DNA from: Micromonospora noduli
GTDB lineage: Bacteria > Actinomycetota > Actinomycetes > Mycobacteriales > Micromonosporaceae
Direction of reading: 5' to 3'
NCBI RefSeq assembly: GCF_003264365.1
Contig: NZ_PYAK01000018.1
Location: 45,740 to 109,739 of the forward strand
Length of the DNA: 64,000 nucleotides
The notes beneath the pieces are model-generated. The model made no database searches and was not told where the DNA came from. It saw only the letters and a list, made by a program, of their open reading frames with translations. A program made the position numbers and the translations under genes. Below, piece after piece: positions 1 to 8,662 of this stretch. Each line of letters opens with the position of its first letter. Position 1 is the first letter of the stretch.

Positions 1-1224
1 GACGAGCTGCCGCGCCGCGAGCTGGTGGCGGCGCTGCGCGAGCAGTTGCGGGACACGATGGCGAGCCTGCGTAGCGTGATCATCGGGTCGGGCCGGGTGA
101 CCGAGGACCTGGACAACAGCGAGATGCTGTTCGAGTGCGGCTGGTCGTGGGGGATCATCTCCGGGGCCGAGGAGGTCCCGACCACCGAACCGATCGGCCT
201 GCAGCGTGAGGGCTCCGCGGAGAATGCGCCCTACCTCTACTTCACGGTGATCGCGATGGACGCCATCGAGGACCTGAACTCCGAACGCACCCGGCTGCTC
301 GGGTTGCTCAACGAGGAGCAGCAGCGGCTGTCCCGGGCGCTGCAACTGCGCTGGGAGCTCACCCGGACGTACTGGGCGACGGTGGCGACCTTCGGCAACC
401 GACGGCGGTGGCCCATCGAGGACATCCCCTGGCGGACGACCGACGGTGACCGGACCGACTACTACACCCTCCAGGCCACGTCGCTGGCGGTGAAGGGCCT
501 GATCGCCGTCGGGCGCGGCGGTGACGAGGAGCTCGGGCGGATCGCCTCGGTGCTGGTGGAGCTGGCGCAGCGGGCGCGGATCACCCGGCGGGCGTCGCCC
601 GGCGAGCCGGCGCTGTTCGTGCACGCGCCAGGCAAGCGGGTGACCCTGAACGACGACACGTCAAAGCCGATCATGACGTGGAACGTGAACGAATTCTCCA
701 CGGTGCTGCTACAGCGGGCGACCACCGTCGCCGGTCTGCTGAGCAACGCCCGACGGCGCAGTGAACTGCTCGAGCTGGCCGACGAGGTGTGGGACCACCT
801 GCTGCTGCGGCGCATCCCGGACGGCCGGCACCAGGGGCTGTGGGACCACGCCGGTGGTGCTTTTCCCGGCCTGGCGCCGAAGCCGGACGCACCCTCCTGG
901 TATCTGACCGAGCGGGTGGTGCAGGCTCTGGTCACCTCCGGTCAGCTGCTGTGGGAGCGGCCGTTCCCACGAGCCGGCCGGCTGGCCGACTACGCGCAGG
1001 ATCTCGTCGACGAGGCCGAATACCTCTTCGACCGGGAGTTGATGCGAGGCACCTTCGACGGTGAGGCGATGCAGCGCAGCATGCGCAGCATCCGAGCCAG
1101 CCTGGGCCGGGCGCAGCTGCTGGTCGACGAGCGTCCCGGCACGGCGGCCGCGCTGGTGAACACTGTCCTGTTGCTGCTCAACGACGTCGCCACCGGGCAG
1201 CAGAAGGCCAGCGAGGGGATCTGA
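1..1224 (+). CDS. SCO2524-family protein, 5' end cut by the window
   Basis: The frame is open from base 1 and the first in-frame GTG (base 25) has no Shine-Dalgarno sequence, so the gene very probably starts upstream. About 400 residues are visible. The protein is soluble and mostly helical, with no signal peptide or membrane segment, and no catalytic motif is seen. The stop codon abuts the ATG of the next gene with no gap, so the two are cotranscribed. Identity rests on the order of the next three genes, which mirrors the Streptomyces SCO2521-SCO2524 set, and on recall of that family; the function is unknown. The C-terminal helical half contains a pattern of short hydrophobic repeats (roughly residues 215-395). 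Confidence 0.6.
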   Translation, partial: DELPRRELVAALREQLRDTMASLRSVIIGSGRVTEDLDNSEMLFECGWSWGIISGAEEVPTTEPIGLQREGSAENAPYLYFTVIAMDAIEDLNSERTRLLGLLNEEQQRLSRALQLRWELTRTYWATVATFGNRRRWPIEDIPWRTTDGDRTDYYTLQATSLAVKGLIAVGRGGDEELGRIASVLVELAQRARITRRASPGEPALFVHAPGKRVTLNDDTSKPIMTWNVNEFSTVLLQRATTVAGLLSNARRRSELLELADEVWDHLLLRRIPDGRHQGLWDHAGGAFPGLAPKPDAPSWYLTERVVQALVTSGQLLWERPFPRAGRLADYAQDLVDEAEYLFDRELMRGTFDGEAMQRSMRSIRASLGRAQLLVDERPGTAAALVNTVLLLLNDVATGQQKASEGI

Positions 1225-2154
1225 ATGCTGGTCTTCGTCACGTCGCACAAGGGCGGCACCGGGCGGTCGGTGACCGCGGCGAACATCGCCTACCGCAGCG
1301 CGTTGTCCGGTCGCCCCACCTGCTACCTGGACTACGACTTCGGCTCGCCGACCGCCGGCATCACGTTCCAGATTCCGCAGGCCGTCAATGGCGTGGAGGG
1401 CGCCGGGCCCAACGGTGGCGGCCTGCACCGATATTTGCGCGGGGAGATCCCGTCTCCGGAGCAGTTGGACGTGTGGGGCACCTCCGAACGTGCCAGCCTG
1501 CGTCAGAGGCCCATCGGGTCCGGTCCGCTGGTGCTCCTGCCGGGGCAACGCAACGGTAGCGAGTTCGGTTTCACCAACGACATCGCCAAGCGCTGCGCCG
1601 AGCTCTTCCTCCGGCTGGAGGAGGAGTTCGACCTGACCCTGGTGGACCTCAGCGCCGGGCGGTCGTACGCCAGTCAGATCGCGCTGGCCGCCACCGCGAC
1701 CTCGACCCTGCGCAAGGTCGCCGTGCGCTGGTTGGTCTTCCACCGGTGGACTCCCCAGCACGTCACCGCAGCGGCGGACCTGGCCTTCGAGGCGGGTGGG
1801 ATCGTGGCCATGGGCAAGGAGTACGGCCACGAGCCGGACAGGCTACGGGAGTCGCTGCGCTTCATCCGTACGGCGGTGATCGACTCACGTGGTCCGGAGG
1901 TCGGCCACCTCGGCCTCGCCCAGCAGGCGTTCCTGCGCAAGTGCGACACGGAGCTGTCGGAGCTGGCCCGACGACGAGGTGTCGGGCGTACGACGCTGCT
2001 CGGCGAGGTGCCGTTGGATCCTCTGCTGCAGTGGCGGGAGCAGCTGATCTCCGATCACGACGTGCAATCCAAAATTGCCAACGTCAAGACGGTGGACGCC
2101 TTCGTTGACCTGACCGAGAAGCTTTTCGACGAGACGGCATGGGACACCGCGTGA
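1225..2154 (+). CDS. SCO2523-family variant P-loop protein (ParA/MinD-like)
   Basis: A 309-residue protein opening with a deviant Walker A loop, KGGTGRS (residues 9-15), where the Lys expected in KGGxGKT/S is Arg, followed by an LDYDFGSPTAG segment (residues 31-41) at the position of switch I in ParA/MinD ATPases. A LTLVDLSAG segment near residues 137-145 matches the Walker B position. The family is named 'variant P-loop' for this substitution, which fits. It starts directly after the upstream stop codon and overlaps the next gene. Nucleotide binding is plausible but hydrolysis is uncertain. ParA-like proteins position or partition partners, so the neighbours are candidate clients; this is inference. 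Confidence 0.7.
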   Translation: MLVFVTSHKGGTGRSVTAANIAYRSALSGRPTCYLDYDFGSPTAGITFQIPQAVNGVEGAGPNGGGLHRYLRGEIPSPEQLDVWGTSERASLRQRPIGSGPLVLLPGQRNGSEFGFTNDIAKRCAELFLRLEEEFDLTLVDLSAGRSYASQIALAATATSTLRKVAVRWLVFHRWTPQHVTAAADLAFEAGGIVAMGKEYGHEPDRLRESLRFIRTAVIDSRGPEVGHLGLAQQAFLRKCDTELSELARRRGVGRTTLLGEVPLDPLLQWREQLISDHDVQSKIANVKTVDAFVDLTEKLFDETAWDTA

Positions 2155-3116
2155 TCGGCATGGATGTCAGGTTCCAGGAGGCAGCTGCGGTGCGTCGTAC
2201 AGAGAGCGTGGCGTACTCGCATCTGTCCGTGGAGCTGGGGCACTTCTACGCGGAGGACTTCGGCGACGGGTGTGAGGAGCTGAGGCGCAAGTTCGAGCGG
2301 ATCGCGGACTGGTCGGCCGCGATCCCGGCTCTGGCCCGACGAGGGCTGCCCGCACACCGGGAGCCGCGGATCAGCACCTGCTTCATGTTGGACGACTACT
2401 TCCACCGCTTCGGTACCCCCCGCGAGGTGATCCCGCAGGTGCAGAGCGCCGCGGCGGAGCACGGCCTGATCCTGGACTACGTGGCCCGGGAGTCCAGCTT
2501 CGCTCGGCACGACGGAGCCGAACTGGCCCGGTTGGTGGTCGACACACTGGTGGTGGAACCACCTCGGCACACCACCGGGAGTCGTCCACCGTTGAGCGAG
2601 TCGGGCTGGTTGTCCAACGGTAAACGGTCCCCCGGGCACGCCGACGCGCCGGCGATGACCCTGCCACGTCCGTGGTCTCCGCCGTTACAGTCCGGCGATC
2701 CCCGGCATTCCATCTTCGTCGACATCGAGCTCTGGTCCGACGAGCCGGACGCCCGGGTGTGGGCCTGCGCCCTGCTCGCCTCGGTCTGGCAGATGACCCG
2801 ACTCGGCGTGCTACGGCATCGGGGCGAGACGATGACGCAGCCGTGTCAGCTCACCGGCGAGCTGCCGACGGACTGGGACGAACTGCCGGCGATCGTCCAG
2901 CTGAACCCGGCGGCCGCGCCGTTCTGCGCGTATCGCACGCTGACCCTGATGGGCACCCAGTACCTGCCGGTGGAGTTGGCCGTACGGACCATCCTCGGCC
3001 AGGTGGCGGTGCCGCCGGCGGTCGCGCAGCAGGTCGCCAAACGGGCCGGCGGCGAGGGCCTGCACCTGCCCAGCGAGCTGGTCGACCGGCTGAGCTACGT
3101 GTTCATCAGCGACTGA
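2139..3116 (+). CDS. SCO2522-family protein
   Basis: A 325-residue cytosolic protein without signal peptide, membrane segment or recognised catalytic motif. It overlaps the preceding P-loop gene. Three in-frame starts are possible: ATG 2139, GTG 2151 (which forms a GTGA overlap with the upstream stop and has GGGA 6 bases before it) and ATG 2160. GTG 2151 is the most typical arrangement; the outer start is given here. The conserved-looking N-terminal block SVAYSHLSVELGHFY lies just inside all three. Linkage to the variant P-loop gene and to the convergent gene downstream repeats the SCO2521-SCO2524 order. Function unknown. Confidence 0.6.
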   Translation: MGHRVIGMDVRFQEAAAVRRTESVAYSHLSVELGHFYAEDFGDGCEELRRKFERIADWSAAIPALARRGLPAHREPRISTCFMLDDYFHRFGTPREVIPQVQSAAAEHGLILDYVARESSFARHDGAELARLVVDTLVVEPPRHTTGSRPPLSESGWLSNGKRSPGHADAPAMTLPRPWSPPLQSGDPRHSIFVDIELWSDEPDARVWACALLASVWQMTRLGVLRHRGETMTQPCQLTGELPTDWDELPAIVQLNPAAAPFCAYRTLTLMGTQYLPVELAVRTILGQVAVPPAVAQQVAKRAGGEGLHLPSELVDRLSYVFISD

Positions 3117-3122
3117 GCGTGC

Positions 3123-4079
3123 TCAGCGTCGGCACGGCTCGTCGACGGCCACCCGGCCGGCCAGGTCGCGTAGCAGAGCCATGTTGCTCACGCTGATCTG
3201 ATCCCGGATCCAGTTGACCGACGAGTTCCACTGACGGCTGAACCCGGGTACCTGCTCCAACTGGTCCCAGATCGGCCGCAGCCGCGGGTGCACCCGCGCG
3301 CCGGGCAGCCACAGGTGCAGCAGGTGCTCCAGCACCGGCCGCAGCCGCTCGACGTGCTCCTGCCCGGAGGCCGAGCGGGTGACCGCGGACTCCACCAGCG
3401 AGGACAGCATGGTCAGCAGCCAGTCGTGCAACGCGAGATCTTCGCAAAGCCCGGCCACGGCGGCCGGCACGTCCTGCGGGTCGAGCACGAGTTCGACCGT
3501 ACGCAGGGTGGGCGAGTCCACGGTGACCACCGCCGAGACGTCCCGGTTCGGACGCTCGTCGGCCTGCGCGGTCCAGCGCAGCCGTGTGCGGGCGGTGCGC
3601 AGTGGCGGGCGCCGGTCCAGTAGGTCTGACATCTGCACACCGTCGAGCACCCTGCCGGTGATCGCCTCCAGGTTCAGCACGTCGGCGTTGTTGCCGTGCA
3701 GGAAGCCCGCGCTCAGGTCGGCGACGTCCAGCTTGCCGACCGTCTCCAGGACGCCGGGGTTGGCCAGATAGTGCGACCACGGCTGGCGGCGTTCGCCGGC
3801 GACGACGTGGATGACCGAGGAGGCCTGCACGATCCGGCCGCCGGTGATGATGGCCCGGGTGACGACGGCTCCCACCCCACGTAACTGGCGCTTCTTGGCG
3901 CTCGGGAGCCAGCAGTCGACACCGGTGCGCACATCGGGTGACACCGCGTACAGCGATGGACGCCGGGAGGTCAGCACGGCCTCGCCCTCGATCAGGCCGA
4001 GCACTTCGGCGCTCTGCTCCTGGGCCAACGCCGTGCTGTGCTGCAGAAGGCTGGTGTGCACCTCACCGACCGTGAGCAT
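3123..4079 (-). CDS. SCO2521-family protein
   Basis: A 318-residue protein on the opposite strand, convergent with the three preceding genes (6 bases between stop codons). The ATG at 4079 has a strong GGAGG about 6 bases upstream. The sequence begins MLTVGEVHTSLLQHSTALAQ and contains a LIEGEAVLTSRRPSLYAVSP block; no catalytic motif or membrane segment is visible. The same four families occur together in Streptomyces, so it probably works with the P-loop protein, but no activity is known to me. Its promoter must lie in the 295-base intergenic region shared with the DUF4062-NACHT gene, so the two are divergently expressed. Confidence 0.6.
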   Translation of the reverse strand: MLTVGEVHTSLLQHSTALAQEQSAEVLGLIEGEAVLTSRRPSLYAVSPDVRTGVDCWLPSAKKRQLRGVGAVVTRAIITGGRIVQASSVIHVVAGERRQPWSHYLANPGVLETVGKLDVADLSAGFLHGNNADVLNLEAITGRVLDGVQMSDLLDRRPPLRTARTRLRWTAQADERPNRDVSAVVTVDSPTLRTVELVLDPQDVPAAVAGLCEDLALHDWLLTMLSSLVESAVTRSASGQEHVERLRPVLEHLLHLWLPGARVHPRLRPIWDQLEQVPGFSRQWNSSVNWIRDQISVSNMALLRDLAGRVAVDEPCRR

Positions 4080-4374
4080 GGCTTCCTCCGCAACGCTGCA
4101 ACCGACCCGCGCTCATCCCGCGGTTTGCGGCTCATACTGATTGACGTACACCCCTGGTGACCGGCACTGACACGGATCCGCGTCGGACAACCAAAACTCC
4201 GCGAGTGCGAGATTCAACCTCGGATCCGTATCTGTTGATGGCCATCATAAGCCCGGGGTCGGCGGGAATCCCATGTACGGCGGGCGTTCGGAGTGTTCGC
4301 GGGTCGGACGGACGTGACAGCGGCTGATATTTTCAATGGTGCGGTCGCCAGCCACCCCCTGGAGTTTGCCGTTC

Positions 4375-7300
4375 ATGAAGGTCTACATTTCGGCCACACA
4401 AAAGGACCTGCTGGAATACCGCGCTGCCGTGCACGCCGTGGCTCGCCGTCTCGAGATCGACGACGTGGCCATGGAGGCGTACGGCGCCGACATCCGGCCG
4501 CCGCTGGAACGCTGCCTCGCCGACGTGCGCCGGTGCGACCTCTACGTGGGGCTGTTCGCCTGGCGGTACGGGTTCCGGCCGCCCGGCCAGGAGTCCTCCA
4601 TCACCGAGTTGGAGTACCGGGAGGCGCTCGCGGCGGGAAAGCCCTGCCTGGTCTTCCTGCTCGCGGAGGACACTCCCTGGCCGGTCGACATGATCGACCG
4701 CGATGCCGACTGGCAGCAGATCGTCGCGTTGCGCCGTGAGCTCAAGGAGCGCCACCTCTGCGCCTTCTTCTCCGGCGTGGACGACCTCACCGCCAAGGTG
4801 ACCGCCGCACTGGCCGACGTACGCAGTGGCAGGTCCCCGGCGCGCGAGCCCGCCGACCCGGACACCCACCTGCCGACGGCCGTTCGCAACCAGTACTACA
4901 AGCAGTTGTCGCTGAGATACCAGGCCGTCTCGGTGGACGCGGTCTCACCGCGTCCCACCATCGGCTACCTCACCGTCGGGCTGCCCAAGGTGTTCGTGGA
5001 GCCCCGCGTCCACGAGGACGCGCGACCGGAGATGCCGCTGGCGTGGTGGCGTTGGGCCGGGTCCACGCCGGGCGACGACGTCGGAGGGCTGCCCGGGGTG
5101 GTCAACCCGGAGGAGGTGGAGCGGCTCTGGGAGGAGTACGCGGCCAAGGACGAGCTGTCGTTGTTCGATGTGGTGTCCGACCCGGGCCGGCGCACGATCG
5201 TGCTGCTCGGCGACCCCGGCTCCGGCAAGTCCGCAGCCGCGCGGTACCTGGCGCTGACGCTGGCCGAGGTCTGCGTCGAGCCTCGACTGCGTGCGCTGGA
5301 CCGGTACCTACCCGTCCTGATCGAGCTGCGCTCCTACGCCACCCATCATGGGGACGGCCGGTGCGACGGCTTGCTCGACTACGTCGGCCACCGCCACCAG
5401 CAGGGGCTGGCTGGTATAGACCAGGACGTGCTGGAGTCGTACCTGCGCCAGGGCGGCCAGGCGCTGTTCCTGTTCGACGGCCTGGACGAGGTGTTCGACC
5501 CGGCGCAGCGGGAAGAGGTGGCCGCACAGATCGCCACGTTCGCCAACGAGTACCCGGGGGTGCTGACCGTGGTCACCTCGCGGGCGGCCGGCTACCAGCG
5601 GCACACCTTTGCCAACGCAGGCTTCGACCACTTCACCCTGGAGGATCTCGACGACGAGCAGATCGCGAGGTTCCTCGGCAACTGGTACCGCTACGTGATG
5701 CCCACGTCGGCTGCCGAGGCAGAGCGGCAGCGGCGGCAGATCCTCGACGTGGTGGGCAGTTCTCGGGCGATGCGCGAGATCGCCGGCAACCCCCTGCTGC
5801 TGATGCTCATGGCGATCGTCGGCCGGGGTCACCCGCTGCCCCGCAACCGACGCCGGCTCTACGCGCACGTGACCGACGTACTGATCTCCGAGTGGGATGT
5901 GACCAAGCAACTGCGCGAGAGCCACGGCGACGTCCCGTCGCTGGACCTGCAGGCGAAGCGTCGGCTGCTGCGTCACCTGGCGTATTGGATGCAGTTCCGC
6001 GAGTCCGGCCCCGCCGGAAACTACATTGAATCCGACGAATTGGCGCGCATCTTCCGGGACCACCTCGTCGCGTTCTACGGTTTTGAGAATGAGCGGGCGC
6101 TCGCCATGGCCTACTCGATGATCGACAAATTGCGGCAGCGAAGCTTCATCCTGGAACGTTACGGACTGCGACTGTTCGGGTTCGTGCACCGCGCGTTCCT
6201 GGAGTTCTTCTGTGCCGAAGAGATCGTGGACAGATGCGAGCACGATCCGACCTGGGGCCCTGATCGTCTGCGTTCGCTGTTTCGCGAGCGCTGGGCCGAT
6301 CCGTCGTGGCGGGAGGTGCTTCGACTGGTTGCCAGCGCCCTGCCCGCCCAGACCGCCAACGAGCTGGTCACCGTGCTCGCCACCGAGGCCACTCAACCGT
6401 GGCCGCCGCTGAACCTGACCGGGCCGCCGTGGAACCTGGTGCTGGCGGCGCAGTGCGTGGCCGAGGCGCCGCAGCCCGCCGAACTGGCCGGCGCGGGCGA
6501 TGCCGTGCTGCGTCAGGTCGTGCGTCTCATCGAGCATGGCATCTCCGCCGACGACCCGAACCTGGTGGATCTCACCGAGCAGGAGCTGCTGTCCTCGATC
6601 CGGGCGCTCGGTCCGAGTTGGCCCGGCCGGGAGATCTTCCTGCACTGGTACCGCCGCCGTGGGGTCCGGACCAGTTGGCGATCCGGCTCTCCCTTTGCCA
6701 CCCGGATCGCGGCGGTGCTGTCCACCGCCGAGGAGCAGATGGAGGACCTGCTCGTCCGGGAGCTGGGGCAGGGCCGCGAGCGGCAGGCCCACCTCACCCT
6801 GGTCGCCGGGCTGGCCGAGGCTGCCGGCCGCCTCGACGCCACCGGCGGCAGCAGTCACCGATGCCGGGACATCCTGCTCGCCCAGGCGCAGGCCGAGGTC
6901 TCCACCGCGGTGCGGCAGGCCGCCGTACGCGCACTGGTCGCCCACTTCGGCGCCGACCTCGACCTCGTGGACGTGCTGCGCGACCTCGCCAGCTCTCCCG
7001 ATCTCGCGGTGCGGGCGCTGGCCGTGCAGTCCCTCGGCACCCGGCCCGAACTCTCCGACGACGTCCGTCAGGTGTTGGCCAGAGCCACCGGGGACACCGC
7101 CGTCGCGGTGCGGCGAGCCGCCGCCGGAGTGCTCACGGCGCGTTGCGCCGACCTGCCGGACGCACCCGAGACGATGCAGCGACTGCTGGCCACCGACACC
7201 GACCCCGGTGTGGTGCAGTGCGTGCTGAAGGGTCTGCTGGTTCTGCCGGAGTACGTCGAGACCGCACGAACCACGGCGTTGCAGCGGGTCACCGGCGATT

Positions 7301-8586
7301 CCCCGGACGAGGTCCGACGCTGCATTCTGACCGAGCTGCTGCCCGAGCGCCCCAGCCCGGAGAGCACTGAGCTGTTGCTGAAGCTGGCCGGCTCGGACAC
7401 GTCCGCGCGGGTCCGCGTGGTCGCCGTGCAGCGGTTGGCGCTCGTACCCGACCCGGAGGGCCGCTGCCGGGCCCGGCTGATCGATCAGATTGAGCAGGAC
7501 GAGGAGTCCTCCGTGCGGGCCGCCGCGGTCACCGCTCTGATCGACCGGGACCGTGCCGACGACACCGGGTGGACCGTGGTGGCCCGCTCGGCTCACGTCG
7601 ACGAGGACGCGACGGTTCGCCTCGCCGCGGTGCGCGCGCTTGCCGAGGCCTATCCCGACCACCGCACCGGGGAACTGCTGCTGGAGAGCGCTCGACGCGA
7701 TCCGACCGCGAGCGTCCGGCTCGCCGCGGTCGACCTGCTCACCGGGCGACCGCTGTTCGGCCACGCGACCCGAGATCTGCTCATCAGCCGCGCCTCCCAG
7801 GAGCGGGACCCGATCGTCCGGCTGCGGGTCACCCGTAGCCTGGCCCGTCTCGCCGACCCGGCGGACCTTGAGGTGCGGGAGTGCCTTGCCGAGCAGGTCA
7901 GTCGGGACCCCGACCCGAACGTGCTGTGCGCCGCCGCCCAGGCGCTCGCCCGCCACGGCGACGCACCGGGCCTGATGGAAACACTGTGCCGGCGGGCCCG
8001 CCGAGACAGCTACGTCGGCATACGGTTGGCCGCCGTACAGACCCTCTGCGCGTACGGGAGCCCGGAACTGGCGACCGACGTGCTGCTGGAATGCGTCGAG
8101 TCCGACACCGACCCGACCGTGTTCGATGCGGCCGTGCGCTGTCTGACCGAGCAGGGCTCGGCGTCCATGGCGGTGACGCTGCGGCTCATGCGCCGCCTGT
8201 CGGACCAGGACCCGGCGATCCGCGCCCGCATCGCCGCCGCGCTCGGCGAGCACTTCGGCGCCGACCCGGAGGTTCAGGTGCTGCTGGTCGGGCTGGTCCG
8301 CGACGATCCGGCCCTGGAGGTTCGCCGCCGGGCCGTGGAGCAGTTGGGCGCCAGCCTGGCCGGCCGCACGGGGGTACGGGACCTGCTGCTGCGGCTGGCT
8401 GACGACGATGACTGGGAGATCCGCCGGACCGCGCTGCTCGCGTTGACCCGTCACTACGACAGGGATACCCGGACCCGGGAGGTGCTCGTGCGGCTCGCGC
8501 ATCAGGAGGATGACGGCGCGGTGCGGCGGCTGGCCGGGCAACTGCTGGCCACGCTGCCCGACACCCGACCCGACGACTTTCCGTGA
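4375..8586 (+). CDS. DUF4062-NACHT-HEAT STAND NTPase
   Basis: A 1403-residue three-part protein. Residues 1-95 form a DUF4062 domain (MKVYISATQKDL start, then LYVGLFAWRYGF). A NACHT-type NTPase follows, with Walker A GDPGSGKS at about 279-286 and Walker B ALFLFDGLDE at about 363-372. From about residue 840 to the end the sequence is a run of HEAT-like repeats (AVRxxAVxAL pattern). DUF4062-NACHT proteins belong to the STAND/NLR-like class, in which repeats sense a trigger and the NTPase oligomerises; many bacterial members are antiviral. ATG 4375 is preferred over ATG 4336 because GGAG sits 10 bases before it and the DUF4062 fold begins there. Downstream lie the RyR-domain channel-like gene and the SLOG-like gene on the same strand. 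A defence role is inference. Confidence 0.85.
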   Translation: MKVYISATQKDLLEYRAAVHAVARRLEIDDVAMEAYGADIRPPLERCLADVRRCDLYVGLFAWRYGFRPPGQESSITELEYREALAAGKPCLVFLLAEDTPWPVDMIDRDADWQQIVALRRELKERHLCAFFSGVDDLTAKVTAALADVRSGRSPAREPADPDTHLPTAVRNQYYKQLSLRYQAVSVDAVSPRPTIGYLTVGLPKVFVEPRVHEDARPEMPLAWWRWAGSTPGDDVGGLPGVVNPEEVERLWEEYAAKDELSLFDVVSDPGRRTIVLLGDPGSGKSAAARYLALTLAEVCVEPRLRALDRYLPVLIELRSYATHHGDGRCDGLLDYVGHRHQQGLAGIDQDVLESYLRQGGQALFLFDGLDEVFDPAQREEVAAQIATFANEYPGVLTVVTSRAAGYQRHTFANAGFDHFTLEDLDDEQIARFLGNWYRYVMPTSAAEAERQRRQILDVVGSSRAMREIAGNPLLLMLMAIVGRGHPLPRNRRRLYAHVTDVLISEWDVTKQLRESHGDVPSLDLQAKRRLLRHLAYWMQFRESGPAGNYIESDELARIFRDHLVAFYGFENERALAMAYSMIDKLRQRSFILERYGLRLFGFVHRAFLEFFCAEEIVDRCEHDPTWGPDRLRSLFRERWADPSWREVLRLVASALPAQTANELVTVLATEATQPWPPLNLTGPPWNLVLAAQCVAEAPQPAELAGAGDAVLRQVVRLIEHGISADDPNLVDLTEQELLSSIRALGPSWPGREIFLHWYRRRGVRTSWRSGSPFATRIAAVLSTAEEQMEDLLVRELGQGRERQAHLTLVAGLAEAAGRLDATGGSSHRCRDILLAQAQAEVSTAVRQAAVRALVAHFGADLDLVDVLRDLASSPDLAVRALAVQSLGTRPELSDDVRQVLARATGDTAVAVRRAAAGVLTARCADLPDAPETMQRLLATDTDPGVVQCVLKGLLVLPEYVETARTTALQRVTGDSPDEVRRCILTELLPERPSPESTELLLKLAGSDTSARVRVVAVQRLALVPDPEGRCRARLIDQIEQDEESSVRAAAVTALIDRDRADDTGWTVVARSAHVDEDATVRLAAVRALAEAYPDHRTGELLLESARRDPTASVRLAAVDLLTGRPLFGHATRDLLISRASQERDPIVRLRVTRSLARLADPADLEVRECLAEQVSRDPDPNVLCAAAQALARHGDAPGLMETLCRRARRDSYVGIRLAAVQTLCAYGSPELATDVLLECVESDTDPTVFDAAVRCLTEQGSASMAVTLRLMRRLSDQDPAIRARIAAALGEHFGADPEVQVLLVGLVRDDPALEVRRRAVEQLGASLAGRTGVRDLLLRLADDDDWEIRRTALLALTRHYDRDTRTREVLVRLAHQEDDGAVRRLAGQLLATLPDTRPDDFP

Positions 8587-8650
8587 TCGATCCGGAGCCG
8601 TAGGTGCACACGCGTGCGCGTCGAGCGGAGATCCGATCGACCTCGTCAAA

Positions 8651-8656
8651 TACAAT
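8651..8656 (+). promoter_or_regulatory. Candidate -10 box (TACAAT) for leaderless RyR-gene mRNA
   Basis: TACAAT fits the actinobacterial TANNNT -10 pattern and ends 6 bases before the ATG at 8663. That spacing would place the first transcribed base at or next to the start codon, giving a leaderless message, which is common in actinobacteria. It agrees with the absence of a Shine-Dalgarno sequence before 8663. No convincing -35 box is seen, so confidence is limited. Confidence 0.45.
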
Positions 8657-8662
8657 GAGCTC

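Noticed and set aside
709..1830. - strand frame opposite the SCO2524/SCO2523-like genes
   Set aside because: Shadow of two well-supported + strand genes that are joined stop to start.
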